In this document: in pieces, positions 21,401 through 30,344 of the stretch
How positions within the stretch are numbered: position 1 is the first letter of the stretch
Layout of the letters: every line of letters starts with the position of its first letter
IMG/VR virus record: IMGVR_UViG_3300044646_000548
Span: 1 to 39,807 of that record
DNA: 39,807 bases
From: a virus
Strand: one strand, 5' to 3'
The notes under the pieces: generated by a model
Database searches by the model: none
What the model saw: only the letters and a program-made list of their open reading frames with translations
What the model was told of the DNA's origin: nothing
Translations under genes and position numbers: made by a program

Positions 21401-22405
21401 TTAGTATCCAAAGTATCCGCTAACAGCAGCTGGTTGATAAGGTGTAGCAGAAGAACCTTTAGTTAAACCACTAATCAACTGACTAATAGGATCTGTTAAG
21501 CCTCCAACAGTACCCTGCAGGGCTGCACGTTGAGCTTGGTTAGCTGTGTTCTGTCCTTGCATATACATTTGAGCTGCTTGATAATTCTGTGCTGCACCTG
21601 CACCACCTAAGGCTGATCCTTGAGTCAAAGCATTCAATCCTTGATTCTCTAAGTTAATAGCTTGTTGAGCATATTGAGTATATGGAGCAAGAGCCTGTGT
21701 TTGTAATCCAAAACCTTGACCTGCTAAGTTCAATCCACCAGTCATTAAGCCTTGACCAAACTGTGCTTGTTGTTGACCTGCAATCTGAGCCTGTGCAGCC
21801 AACTGAGCATCTTGTTGAGCTTGAGCATTGTAGTATGCAGCCATCTGAGGATTAGCAGCTTGTAAGCCTTGACCACCAGTAGTGTATCCTGCAGTAGTAG
21901 CACCAGTAGCTAGACCCAAACGACCTTGCTGTTGCTGTTGGTTAGTTAAGTTAGCCAATGCTTGTTCACGACCGGGAGCTAACAGTTGTTGCTGTTGAGT
22001 TAGGTACTGCTGAGCTTGTGCTTGAGGTGTCTGAGCAATATAGCCCTGACCTAAGTTAAACAAACCTACAGCAGCATCATTAACATTAGGCTGAAATGCT
22101 TGTACAGCTTGAGCCTGACCTAAGCCAGTACCTGCCATGCCTAGCAAACCTTCACGAGCTGCAGCTATGTCAGGAGCTACCTGATAACCAGCACCGATAA
22201 GCTTTCCAGTAGGATCGTAGTTAAAGCCTGACTTACCAAAGCGAGTGGTAACTCCTACAGGTCTGAATTGAGCCATCTGTGCAGCTCGTTCAGCAGACTG
22301 TGTAGCTGCATCAGCTGCTTGGTTAGCTACGTAGTTAGTACCTACAGAACCTACAGCTCCAGAGGCAATACCGCCAAGTAAACTTGTCCAATCAAAATCA
22401 CCCAT
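21401..22405 (-). CDS. Gln/Ala-rich internal virion protein, 334 residues
   Basis: It starts at ATG 22405 with GGGAG 9 bases upstream, overlapping nothing; the preceding stop is two bases away. The N-terminal third is Gly/Ala-rich and weakly hydrophobic (WTSLLGGIASGAVGSVGTNY), and the rest is dominated by Gln and Ala (AQAQQYLTQQQQLLAPGREQ; NLTNQQQQQGRLGLA). Low-complexity Gln/Ala helices are common in phage ejection proteins. Its function is inferred from composition and from neighbours only. Confidence 0.5.
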   Translation of the reverse strand: MGDFDWTSLLGGIASGAVGSVGTNYVANQAADAATQSAERAAQMAQFRPVGVTTRFGKSGFNYDPTGKLIGAGYQVAPDIAAAREGLLGMAGTGLGQAQAVQAFQPNVNDAAVGLFNLGQGYIAQTPQAQAQQYLTQQQQLLAPGREQALANLTNQQQQQGRLGLATGATTAGYTTGGQGLQAANPQMAAYYNAQAQQDAQLAAQAQIAGQQQAQFGQGLMTGGLNLAGQGFGLQTQALAPYTQYAQQAINLENQGLNALTQGSALGGAGAAQNYQAAQMYMQGQNTANQAQRAALQGTVGGLTDPISQLISGLTKGSSATPYQPAAVSGYFGY

Positions 22406-22406
22406 A

Positions 22407-22637
22407 TTAGTAACTCCCGCCATCAATAGTAGCTGTTAAAGTACCAGAGACAGTAAGGTTTACTGCAGTGGTTGTTCCTGTCAATGCACCGTTATTAGCA
22501 TCAGGTTTAGAGTTCACTGCTGAAGCAATGTTATCAAACTCAGTGTTAATCTCAGTACCTTTAATAATCTTTCCAGCATTGCCTGTATTCAGGCTATCCT
22601 TAACTGCAAAGTTAGTTGCTTTTGTATAGTTACTCAT
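22407..22637 (-). CDS. Short fibre-like structural protein, 76 residues
   Basis: MSNYTKATNFAVKDSLNTGN followed by KIIKGTEINTEFDNIASAVNSK is a sequence commonly found at the N-terminus of podovirus tail fibre or tail proteins, where it is thought to attach to the tail. Here it ends after a short Thr-rich stretch, so it may be an adaptor or a trimmed fibre. It overlaps the upstream tail gene by one base (stop/start). Confidence 0.6.
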   Translation of the reverse strand: MSNYTKATNFAVKDSLNTGNAGKIIKGTEINTEFDNIASAVNSKPDANNGALTGTTTAVNLTVSGTLTATIDGGSY

Positions 22638-24175
22638 TATCGTGTCTTTCCTGTCTTAACATAGACATCAAGTTTCTGAATGGATATTGCTTTATTAAAT
22701 ACATTGGTTTCAAAGCCAAGTTGAATAACCTTACCTGAACCACCAATGTTAATAATCTTATTGTCAAAAGCTGAACCACCATACTCACCAATGTTAAACT
22801 CAGCTATGTTGTATTCAGCTACTGCAGCATTGGCTAAGTCAAACTGTCTGGTATTCAGAATGTCACTGTAATCAAAGCCAAACTTTAAAGTGACTGGATA
22901 ACCCTGACCACCAATAACTGTTATGCCTACCTTCTTCATTAACTTAATCACAGTAGGTGACTGGAAGTCAAAGTAGTTAGTAAAGTATCTCATTAAGTAT
23001 GAGTTAGCATTGTCTTTATAGCCATCATACTTACCAATGTATCCAGACTCACCAACTAACAAGTCTTTATTACGAGTGTACTTAAAAGCTGTTGGAACTA
23101 GACCGTCCCATGTTGTAACCCTGTTAGCTCCATTAGGTAGAGGTGCTCTCATGTCAAAGCAGTACACTAACTGACGAGCTGGTAGAGACAACAGATAGAA
23201 GGCTTCCTTATCTGAGTACACAGCTTTAATGTCAGATGCAGTCTCAGCACTGATCTCCAACACTAAGTCATCACGTACATTGGCACTAATATCTCTCATT
23301 GGAGCTGACTTCTCTTGAATGGTACGCATCAATGAACGTACACCTGAGTCAGACAAGAAGATAATGTCACCACCAGTGGCTACTACTGAGTCTCTGGCTA
23401 CACAGCCAATACCTGTAATAGCATCTGATAGTGTTAAATTGTTAGGGTCTGTAGCATTGGAGTAGATAAGAATCTGTCTACGACCAAAGACAATCAAGAA
23501 GTTATTGTGAGCTGCTAAGGATATAATTTCATCAGCACCATTAGGCCACACCTGAGATACATCCAATGTACCAGCTGTACCAGTACTTAAGACATGACCT
23601 GCAAGTAAGTCTGAGAACTGAATGGTACTCTTAACTGTTGCATTATTAGCTGACCATGTACGACCATAGGCACTGATAACTGTATTGTTACTGGACACTG
23701 TAGCTACATAGCCAGTCTTCTCAGATACACGCTTAAATGTAGTTGCACTGACTGCTGGGTCAAACACTAAAGGATCATGTCCAGCTTGATACAGATACAG
23801 GACACCATTCAACGGAGCCATCTGCCAGTTACTGTCTGTAATGGTAGGAGCTGTACCGCCACCTCCGTAGGTCAGCAGTGATAGTGTAGAACCTACAAGC
23901 TTGAACAGTTTATTGTTACCAGCAGCAATAATGTATGAGTTACCAGCATTATCAATTAACTCACCAAGAGCTTTAACGTCAGCAGTGCTTAAGTCGCTGT
24001 TAGTAGCGTGAGATAGAGTCCATCCCTTACGAGCACCAATACGTCCAAACTTATCAATCACACAATTATTAGCCACAGTAGCATAACCAGCCTCAAGAGA
24101 GACTGAACTATCCTGTGTATTCAGTCCTTGGAAGCCCGGAGCTGATATAGTTGTGGTTAAGAGTTTAGCTACCAT
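22637..24175 (-). CDS. Tail protein, probable nozzle / tail tubular protein B-like
   Basis: A 512-residue, strongly beta-rich protein with repeated segments (GELIDNAGNSYIIAAGNNKL; FLIVFGRRQILIYSN; DIIFLSDSGVRSL) that look like propeller blades. It begins GFQGLNTQDSSVSLEAGYAT with NNCVIDKFGRIGARKGW, a pattern typical of phage tail-tip proteins placed next to the tail adaptor. ATG 24175 overlaps the preceding stop (TAATG). Most likely it forms the lower tail tube. No decisive motif. Confidence 0.55.
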   Translation of the reverse strand: MVAKLLTTTISAPGFQGLNTQDSSVSLEAGYATVANNCVIDKFGRIGARKGWTLSHATNSDLSTADVKALGELIDNAGNSYIIAAGNNKLFKLVGSTLSLLTYGGGGTAPTITDSNWQMAPLNGVLYLYQAGHDPLVFDPAVSATTFKRVSEKTGYVATVSSNNTVISAYGRTWSANNATVKSTIQFSDLLAGHVLSTGTAGTLDVSQVWPNGADEIISLAAHNNFLIVFGRRQILIYSNATDPNNLTLSDAITGIGCVARDSVVATGGDIIFLSDSGVRSLMRTIQEKSAPMRDISANVRDDLVLEISAETASDIKAVYSDKEAFYLLSLPARQLVYCFDMRAPLPNGANRVTTWDGLVPTAFKYTRNKDLLVGESGYIGKYDGYKDNANSYLMRYFTNYFDFQSPTVIKLMKKVGITVIGGQGYPVTLKFGFDYSDILNTRQFDLANAAVAEYNIAEFNIGEYGGSAFDNKIINIGGSGKVIQLGFETNVFNKAISIQKLDVYVKTGKTR

Positions 24176-24825
24176 TAGACACCAACCCAAGTAGTCTCAT
24201 CATCATAACGATTCTTCTCAATAGCTACAGCATCTGCTAGGGCTAAGCGATACTGCTGATAAATCTCACTGAAGGATGTACCTCCATCTTCACCTCGTTC
24301 ACCAACAGCTTTAGCGTAGGCTAACATCTGTACTAGATATGCTGGAACCTTTAAAGTATCAGCATTGGCTGTTAGGTTCTCCTGAGGAATAACCAATTCA
24401 AACCTCAAGGAATAGACACCATCAGGATTAGGCCATACATCTACCTGAGTATCATCACCATCAATACCGCTGTAGTTATAATACGTAGGAGCTGCACCTT
24501 GTATAGTTCCTAAGAAGTACTGTCTATTCATCCAGTTAGTAGGTACTTGCTGCATTGGGATGTCTTGAGTATCATTTAAGACATCTTGAGTACGGAACCT
24601 TTGGCCTGAACCTGTCAATGTATAGTTACGAGTACCTGCCACTGTTGGGAGTACAATCGTAGTTGTCAGGACATTCCACTCATGAGCATTCTCAATCTCT
24701 CTCTTAGCATCATTAACGAATACACCAATCAAAGAACTATAAGGAGTATCTCCAACTGACGATACTTCAGTCTCTCTTAACCGTATCAATACGTTATTGA
24801 CCAACTGTAAATAAGTCGTAGCCAT
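24175..24825 (-). CDS. Head-tail adaptor, tail tubular protein A-like (T7 gp11)
   Basis: A 216-residue protein with the adaptor layout: N-terminal helices (YLQLVNNVLIRLRETEV; FVNDAKREIENAHEWNVL), then a beta region (TRNYTLTGSGQRFRTQDVLN; YSLRFELVIPQENL), then C-terminal helices (FSEIYQQYRLALADAVAIEK). The 'EIE..HEWNVL' block is typical of the tail tubular A family, which joins portal to nozzle. A consensus promoter (24851-24879) lies just upstream, so this gene opens a separately boosted tail/internal-protein transcript. Confidence 0.7.
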   Translation of the reverse strand: MATTYLQLVNNVLIRLRETEVSSVGDTPYSSLIGVFVNDAKREIENAHEWNVLTTTIVLPTVAGTRNYTLTGSGQRFRTQDVLNDTQDIPMQQVPTNWMNRQYFLGTIQGAAPTYYNYSGIDGDDTQVDVWPNPDGVYSLRFELVIPQENLTANADTLKVPAYLVQMLAYAKAVGERGEDGGTSFSEIYQQYRLALADAVAIEKNRYDDETTWVGV

Positions 24826-24850
24826 TAATATTCCTTATATCTTGTATACT

Positions 24851-24879
24851 ATAATAACACACTTTAGTGTTAATGTCAA
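24851..24879 (-). promoter_or_regulatory. Sigma70-type promoter before the tail adaptor gene
   Basis: On the minus strand TTGACA (24874-24879) and TATTAT (24851-24856) are 17 bases apart. The predicted start near 24844 lies about 19 bases before the adaptor ATG. The spacer shares AAGTGTG with the terS promoter spacer. Confidence 0.75.
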
Positions 24880-24885
24880 TACTTT

Positions 24886-25080
24886 TTAATACTTTTTAGA
24901 CTTCTTTTTAGCTTTACCAGCGGAGCGTCCAGCTTCTGACATAGCAATAGCAACAGCTTGGTCACGTGATTTCACCACAGGGCCACCCTTACCGCTGTGG
25001 AGAGTACCGCTTTTGTACTCACCCATAACCTTCTTCATCTTGTTCTTAGCTGTTCTCTGACCACGTGTAGGCATATTCAT
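24886..25080 (-). CDS. Small basic DUF6496-like protein
   Basis: A 64-residue, very basic protein: NKMKKVMGEYKSGTLHSGKG, then GPVVKSRDQAVAIAMSEAGR and a Lys-rich tail. This pattern (VM.E.K.G.L.SG..G..V..R.QAIAIALSEA) is the small domain found widely in phage structural regions and some bacteria, annotated DUF6496. It may bind DNA. The promoter for the next gene begins six bases after its stop. Confidence 0.7.
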   Translation of the reverse strand: MNMPTRGQRTAKNKMKKVMGEYKSGTLHSGKGGPVVKSRDQAVAIAMSEAGRSAGKAKKKSKKY

Positions 25081-25082
25081 GA

Positions 25083-25337
25083 TTACTTCACTCCATTAAA
25101 ACGATTGTCAATAGCTAACCAAATAGCCCCGAAGAAAGCACCTATAATAATGATAGGTTTCACAGCTTTAGCGATCCATTCAAGTACTAAGAAAGCACCT
25201 GAAGCAGCGTTAAAGGCTTTGATTACGTGTTCTGTATTCTTCTCTATGTTATCTACTTTGGACTCTACAGCCAGTAGGCGATCATAGATTTGCTCATGAG
25301 ATACTTCTTGTGTCATCATTGTCTTCGCTTCGCTCAT
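25083..25337 (-). CDS. Membrane protein with N-terminal coiled coil
   Basis: An 84-residue protein: residues 12-42 are a charged heptad helix (SHEQIYDRLLAVESKVDNIE, then KNTEHVIKAFN) and residues 58-78 a membrane segment (AVKPIIIIGAFFGAIWLAI). This resembles phage holin-like or antiholin-like proteins, but it is far from the lysis cassette and lies among tail genes. It overlaps the upstream gene by ATGA (25334-25337). Confidence 0.55.
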   Translation of the reverse strand: MSEAKTMMTQEVSHEQIYDRLLAVESKVDNIEKNTEHVIKAFNAASGAFLVLEWIAKAVKPIIIIGAFFGAIWLAIDNRFNGVK

Positions 25338-25813
25338 GGTGCATCAGGCCAAGTAATAGTCCAAGGGAAACCTTCTTGCGCTGTAATGTCACGCAAGGCT
25401 TGACGATATGTCGCCCATACTGTTTTGTCAACAGGTGCATCGGCTACTTGAGTCCAATCACACTCAGCTAACTTAGCATCACGGCTCTGACGAACACTCT
25501 TAGCCTGTTCAGCATCTTTAGTGGCTTTGTAGGCTACTTCTTGTTCAGCAGCAGTTGTCTCACCATCAGTAAAGACAGGGCCAAGCACATACTTGGTATA
25601 CCACTTTCCATCAATCTGCTCAACACCAGAGGCTTGAGAGTATTGGTAAACAGTACCGCCAGTTGCTTGTGGGCCTTCAAAGACTACATCAGCACCCAAA
25701 GCCTCTAAGACTTCAGTTGTTGTTGTTTCCCATGATGGGCCACCATTGGCTTTTGTGTATGCACGAAATTCTGCTTCGTACATGACTGCGCCTGATTGTG
25801 TTCGTATTTGCAT
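25334..25813 (-). CDS. Tail fibre assembly chaperone-like protein
   Basis: A 159-residue protein. Its C-terminus, RDAKLAECDWTQVADAPVDK followed by WATYRQALRDITAQEGFPWTITWPDAP, is the 'phage tail assembly chaperone' domain (PF16778 type), usually encoded next to a fibre gene. The N-terminus is beta-rich. It is separated from the fibre at 26577 by a GIY-YIG nuclease gene, which suggests that the nuclease inserted between two functionally linked genes. Confidence 0.75.
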   Translation of the reverse strand: MQIRTQSGAVMYEAEFRAYTKANGGPSWETTTTEVLEALGADVVFEGPQATGGTVYQYSQASGVEQIDGKWYTKYVLGPVFTDGETTAAEQEVAYKATKDAEQAKSVRQSRDAKLAECDWTQVADAPVDKTVWATYRQALRDITAQEGFPWTITWPDAP

Positions 25814-26574
25814 TATTGTTTCCTTTCATGCCAGCGTTTGCCAGATGCACGTTTTGGTAAATTAAGAAGACCATTTATAGCCTCCCACTCAGGTTGATAT
25901 TTTTTTAAACCATCCCAAGAGAATTTAAATTCTTCCATTGCTTGCGAACGAGTTTTGTTATTAGCCACAGCCCAAGTAAGACCATTAAACACCCTAGCTT
26001 TTGATAAATCTCTTTGTCGTTGATGTACTTCATCACTAAAAGGTTTATATCCATTGGCTTTGCGTGTTGCAACAGCTTTTGCCCTTACTTCAGGTTTAGC
26101 CGCTTTTGCACATCTGTCTGCAACAACCTCTGGGGTTTGCATCCATGCTTGATGTTTTTTTGCGCTTTCACTTTTAGACAAACTTTCTTTAATTCTTGCT
26201 CTAGCTTGTTCTGATGCTTTTTTACCTCGCCTAGCATCGCCCCACTTGCGTTTAGTTTCTTCAGAATGTTTTTGACCAAGAAACCCACCAACAGAGTTTT
26301 TATGAGCGTTGTATAAGCGACCCGTGTCAAAACATTCTTCAAGAACAAACGATTCAAGTTCTTCTAGTCGTTCAACAACTTCAGGCCAAACAAGTTTAAA
26401 TTCAAAGTCTTGCTCAGTCCTTGATGACCATGAGTGCTGTAAACGGGGATTCTTATGGCGACCAGCACGTAAGTCAGATAAGTGCCTACGCTTTCTAGCG
26501 AGCCAATCAATGGTACGCCCAATGTAGGACATACCAGTTGAAAGGTTTTTAATCTGATAGATTCCGCTATTCAT
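25813..26574 (-). CDS. GIY-YIG homing endonuclease with NUMOD-type DNA-binding region
   Basis: A 253-residue nuclease. GIY is at 4-6 and YIG at 17-19, with the catalytic Arg in RRHLSDLRAGRHKN and the Glu expected in the ELESFVLEECFD helix. After residue 95, GGFLGQKHSEETKRKWGDAR followed by RGKKASEQARARIKESLS is a NUMOD3-like DNA-contact repeat. A C-terminal helix-turn-helix-like part (WAVANNKTRSQAMEEFKFSW) follows. No intron is visible, so it is free-standing. The start overlaps nothing; its stop touches the chaperone start. Confidence 0.88.
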   Translation of the reverse strand: MNSGIYQIKNLSTGMSYIGRTIDWLARKRRHLSDLRAGRHKNPRLQHSWSSRTEQDFEFKLVWPEVVERLEELESFVLEECFDTGRLYNAHKNSVGGFLGQKHSEETKRKWGDARRGKKASEQARARIKESLSKSESAKKHQAWMQTPEVVADRCAKAAKPEVRAKAVATRKANGYKPFSDEVHQRQRDLSKARVFNGLTWAVANNKTRSQAMEEFKFSWDGLKKYQPEWEAINGLLNLPKRASGKRWHERKQ

Positions 26575-26576
26575 GT

Positions 26577-28565
26577 CTAAGCAATCGCAAGAAAAATGTA
26601 GGAAACACCATTGGTATTAGCCGCAATAGTTGCTGTTTCGTTTACAACAAAACCTGAATTATCTGCATCAATCCAATCTAATCCTGTCACTTCAGCCGCT
26701 GTGCTGTTTAAGTATAAAGCAGGGTCATTACCAGCCACAATTCCTCGTGCGCTGTCTGCCACAATCCAATTTCCTGTAGTGCTTGTAGCCTTGACCAATA
26801 CAAACCTTGCACCACCTGTAAAACCGCAGTTAATTGTTTGGCTAGAACCATTTCCTGTGTATGAGCCTACTTTGGAAACACCTGCACAACTTGCAAAGAG
26901 GTAGTTGACGTAAGTTCCCGCAGAAGTGTTTGTCGTTGTTGATGTTCCAACAGAAAATACTGAAGATGTTGGCGCTGTGCTATTCCAAATAGTTGATGCT
27001 GTTTGTGATGCTGAAGTGTTATTTAAAACAAGATAATCAGAAGCCGCTAACGCACTTACATAAACAACCCATCCAGTTGTTGAACTTCTTTGTTTCACAA
27101 TCATTAACTCAGGCACAACACCTAAGTTGTGTGTAAACGTAGTAGCACTTCCCGTCCCTGTATAGCAAACCTCATCAAAGAAGCTGGGGGCACGACCAAA
27201 CAGCCAGTATATTTGGTTATATCCTTGGCCAGCAAAATATTGACCAAGCATTGTTGCATTGCCGTTTCCTTGAAAAATAATGTTAGATGGAGTGGTTTCA
27301 GCGCCTGTTGTATTTGTTTTTAAAAAAGGATTTCCAGAACCAGAAGGATTGGTAGTTGAAATTCCACGGAGTCTATCATTTACTCCTTTTTCAACCACAC
27401 CATCTCTCCATGTTCCAATAGCCATATCCGTGACAAAAGAATTTGCTATTTGTGTTCCGTTGCTTGTTGAGGAAGCAACTGCAACAGGCGCAAACACACT
27501 TGTCCCACTCGTAGGCACTTTCATCGGGCCTCTGCGAATGGCTACATAAATCCAACTTCCATCTTGAAACCAATTGCTAATCCTAAAACCAGTAGCAGTT
27601 GGAACTTGAAAGTCAGTAGAATTCATACCTGTTTCAGTTTGCTCTGCTGTGCTATTGTTTGGATTCAATGGTTTTAAAGAACTAAAACTCCAACCACGCA
27701 TGGTGTCAAAGATTTGCCAATCGCCTGTGTTATCTGCTTTCTTAAACAGAATCCATTGAGGCTCATAGCCAAGAGTAACTGTTGCGCTTCCTCCAGACGC
27801 AGTAAAACCGCCACACGAAATCACATTGTCTGTACCAGTTAGGCCAAAGCCTCCTGCGTCATGGGCGAAGATATAAGCCACGTGTGAAAGACCCGTACCA
27901 TTAACGCCTGTATCAGTTCCAACTGTGAAATTAGTTGATGTGGGTTCGGTGTTATTCCAAACAGATGACGCTGTTGCAAAAGCATTAGTCGATTGAAGCA
28001 TTGCATATTTTGTAGCACCTTGTGACCTATGATAAACACGCCACCCTTCAGATTCTGCTCCAGAGCCAGAATATGCTTTAATAATAATGCAACCCGGTAC
28101 GCTACCAAGATTATGGGCAATAGTTCTGTCTGTTCCATTCCCCGTATAAGTCACAACATCAAAGAACTTTGGTTGCTTGCGGAATGTCCATGAAACATAG
28201 TTATATGAGCCTCTGTCCCACAACGTATCTGGGGCATGAAGTGAATAGCCGTCAGTATTAAAAGAACTTATAGATTCTGAAACCCTGCTTGTATCAGCGG
28301 CATCTGTTGTGTTTGACCTTAAAAAGCCACCCGACAAACCTCTTTGAGAATCTATTAAAAGATGGCTTGCAGTATTATTTCTTTCTTTTGTCCAAATCAG
28401 TCCACCATAAGTAGACAAATCAATTCCATTGGTAATTGCCAAAGGAGTAACATTTCCTGTGTAGAGCCAAGTGCTAAACACATCCTCGATGTAGTTAGGA
28501 ACAGCAGCTACACCACCACCAAAGGCATCATAAGAAGCTGCACCACTTGTTGCTTGTAATGGCAT
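26577..28565 (-). CDS. Tail fibre / receptor-binding protein with duplicated domain
   Basis: A 662-residue protein rich in Gly, Ser, Thr and Asn. Two related segments (about 125-235 and 445-560) share FFD.V.YTG.G...T..HNLG.VP, then W..Y, SS/ST-IWN.T.PTS..F.VGT and a YLFA/YIFAH strand. A third partial unit follows (YTGNGSSQTINCGFTGGARFVLVKA). These resemble host-binding tip domains. ATG 28565 has AAGG 9 bases upstream; the frame continues 17 codons further without a good site. The gene follows the other fibre gene by four bases. Confidence 0.75.
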   Translation of the reverse strand: MPLQATSGAASYDAFGGGVAAVPNYIEDVFSTWLYTGNVTPLAITNGIDLSTYGGLIWTKERNNTASHLLIDSQRGLSGGFLRSNTTDAADTSRVSESISSFNTDGYSLHAPDTLWDRGSYNYVSWTFRKQPKFFDVVTYTGNGTDRTIAHNLGSVPGCIIIKAYSGSGAESEGWRVYHRSQGATKYAMLQSTNAFATASSVWNNTEPTSTNFTVGTDTGVNGTGLSHVAYIFAHDAGGFGLTGTDNVISCGGFTASGGSATVTLGYEPQWILFKKADNTGDWQIFDTMRGWSFSSLKPLNPNNSTAEQTETGMNSTDFQVPTATGFRISNWFQDGSWIYVAIRRGPMKVPTSGTSVFAPVAVASSTSNGTQIANSFVTDMAIGTWRDGVVEKGVNDRLRGISTTNPSGSGNPFLKTNTTGAETTPSNIIFQGNGNATMLGQYFAGQGYNQIYWLFGRAPSFFDEVCYTGTGSATTFTHNLGVVPELMIVKQRSSTTGWVVYVSALAASDYLVLNNTSASQTASTIWNSTAPTSSVFSVGTSTTTNTSAGTYVNYLFASCAGVSKVGSYTGNGSSQTINCGFTGGARFVLVKATSTTGNWIVADSARGIVAGNDPALYLNSTAAEVTGLDWIDADNSGFVVNETATIAANTNGVSYIFLAIA

Positions 28566-28569
28566 AGGT

Positions 28570-30330
28570 TTAAGCCTTAAATTGTGTGTTGCTTGCCAAG
28601 ACTGTGAAAGTCGCACTACCTGTTTTTATCAAAAGATAGCGGTACGAATCGATGCCACTAGCATTACCCGCAGTAGGCGCACCACCTAACCATCTAGTAG
28701 TCACACCAGAAGTCGTACCATCCACTTGAACAGCAGAGTTGTAGTAAGCAGTAGAGCCTTGAGTAACCAAGAAAGCCACAGTCATTGATTGACCTGTACT
28801 CATCAAAGTATTCAATGATGTACCGCTAGAGCCTCTGAAGTTAACAGTCCAGTTAGCACTTGCGTTACTTGTGTAGTACAAGACTGACTGAGTTGTAATG
28901 TCGTAGTTAATCGTTCCAGTAGCCGCAGTTGCTGATACTGTTGCTACCTCTGCTGCATCGTTTAGGACAATGGCTTGGGTAGACGATGTGCCTGAGAATG
29001 TCTTAGTGCCTGTAAAGGTCTGTGCTGTGTTAAGGCTTGCAACATTGGTTAGCGTATTGTCAGCAAAGGTAATAGTCTTATTGGTAAGAGTCTCAGAACC
29101 TGCTAATGTAGCAAAGGAGCCAGCTGTTAGAGTAGCTTGTGACCATACTGAACCAGTCCACACCCATAGATTAGATGATGTTGAGTTCCAGTAGATAGCA
29201 CCTGTTAAGAGTGTATTACCATCATTATCTACTGATGGAGCTGAGGACTTAGGGCCAAGATAGCGATCATCAAAGCTATCATAGGACGCTGCAGCTGAGG
29301 ATGCTGATGCACTGGCTGCAGAGGCTGACGATGAAGCTGCAGAGGCTGAGTTACCAGCATTAGTCTCTGAAGTTGCTGCAGCTGCTGCTGATGTAGCTGC
29401 TGAAGTTGCACTACCTAAGATACTATCAACATAAGCCTTACGTGTAAGGTCATCGTTGGTTGTTGGTGTAGCTGTAGATGTTACTTTGTTAGCTCCCATG
29501 ACAATGTTACCTGTCATTGTTCCACCAGACAAAGGTAGACCACCAGCAGCTGAACTATCTACATAGCCCTTAGTGGCTGCATCTGTGTTTGCAGTTGGAG
29601 TACCTAAGCCAGTAATCTTAGACGTACCCATTGCAATAGCACCTGACATAGTACCGCCAGTCAGTGCAAGCTTACCTGCAATAGCTGTAGTCAGTGTAGC
29701 TGCAATATTAGCATCATCATTTAGAGCATCAGAGATCTCACCTAAAGTATCCAATGTTGAAGGAGCTGTACCAATAAGATTACTGATGGCTGTATCTACA
29801 TAGGACTTATTAGCTGCATCACCTGAGTTAGTAGGTGTTGGAAGACCTGTAATGGTTGCTGCAGTACCACTGTCCATGTCCAATGTACCGTTAATGGTTA
29901 CATTGTTGAACGTTGAAGTACCTGTTGAAGCTGTTACGTTCCCTGTTAAGTTACCTGTGACGTTACCAGTGACAGCACCTGTATGTGTACCTGTAGTGTT
30001 ACCAGTCACAGCTCCAGTCAAAGCACCTACAAAGCCAGTGTTGGCTGTAATTGTAGTACCTGTAACTGCTGCAGCTGTAGTACCACCAATGGGAGTATTG
30101 TTAATCGTACCACCAGTTTGAGCTACTCCAGCAACAGTACCACCTGTAATGGCAGCTGCTGAAGCTTCTTGATTACCTAAGGAACCTACAATCCTAACAA
30201 CTGTACTTGAGTTGTCTTTGGTGTACAGCTTCTTATCTGTTACGTTAACAGCTAACTCACCCTTAGTTAAGTCACCTGCTGCAGGAGTAGCAGATGCTGT
30301 ACTGCTATTCTTTGTGATGATTGTTGCCAT
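28570..30330 (-). CDS. Tail fibre protein, 586 residues
   Basis: The N-terminus has NSSTASATPAAGDLTKGELA and KKLYTKDNSSTVVRIV, a common fibre attachment domain. Next is a low-complexity Gly/Thr repeat (TGAVTGNVTGNLTGNVTAS), two 'tail-fibre repeat' units (PTPTNSGDAANKSYVD; GTPTANTDAATKGYVD; TPTTNDDLTRKAYVDS), an Ala/Ser coiled coil (about 320-360), then a beta-rich C-terminus. It probably makes the shaft that carries the receptor-binding protein at 26577. Confidence 0.8.
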   Translation of the reverse strand: MATIITKNSSTASATPAAGDLTKGELAVNVTDKKLYTKDNSSTVVRIVGSLGNQEASAAAITGGTVAGVAQTGGTINNTPIGGTTAAAVTGTTITANTGFVGALTGAVTGNTTGTHTGAVTGNVTGNLTGNVTASTGTSTFNNVTINGTLDMDSGTAATITGLPTPTNSGDAANKSYVDTAISNLIGTAPSTLDTLGEISDALNDDANIAATLTTAIAGKLALTGGTMSGAIAMGTSKITGLGTPTANTDAATKGYVDSSAAGGLPLSGGTMTGNIVMGANKVTSTATPTTNDDLTRKAYVDSILGSATSAATSAAAAATSETNAGNSASAASSSASAASASASSAAASYDSFDDRYLGPKSSAPSVDNDGNTLLTGAIYWNSTSSNLWVWTGSVWSQATLTAGSFATLAGSETLTNKTITFADNTLTNVASLNTAQTFTGTKTFSGTSSTQAIVLNDAAEVATVSATAATGTINYDITTQSVLYYTSNASANWTVNFRGSSGTSLNTLMSTGQSMTVAFLVTQGSTAYYNSAVQVDGTTSGVTTRWLGGAPTAGNASGIDSYRYLLIKTGSATFTVLASNTQFKA

Positions 30331-30344
30331 GTAAGTTCCTAAGA

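Noticed and set aside
29573-30121. Plus-strand Val/Ala-rich frames opposite the fibre gene
   Set aside because: Shadows of the Thr/Gly-rich fibre coding sequence, with no ribosome site and no recognisable protein.
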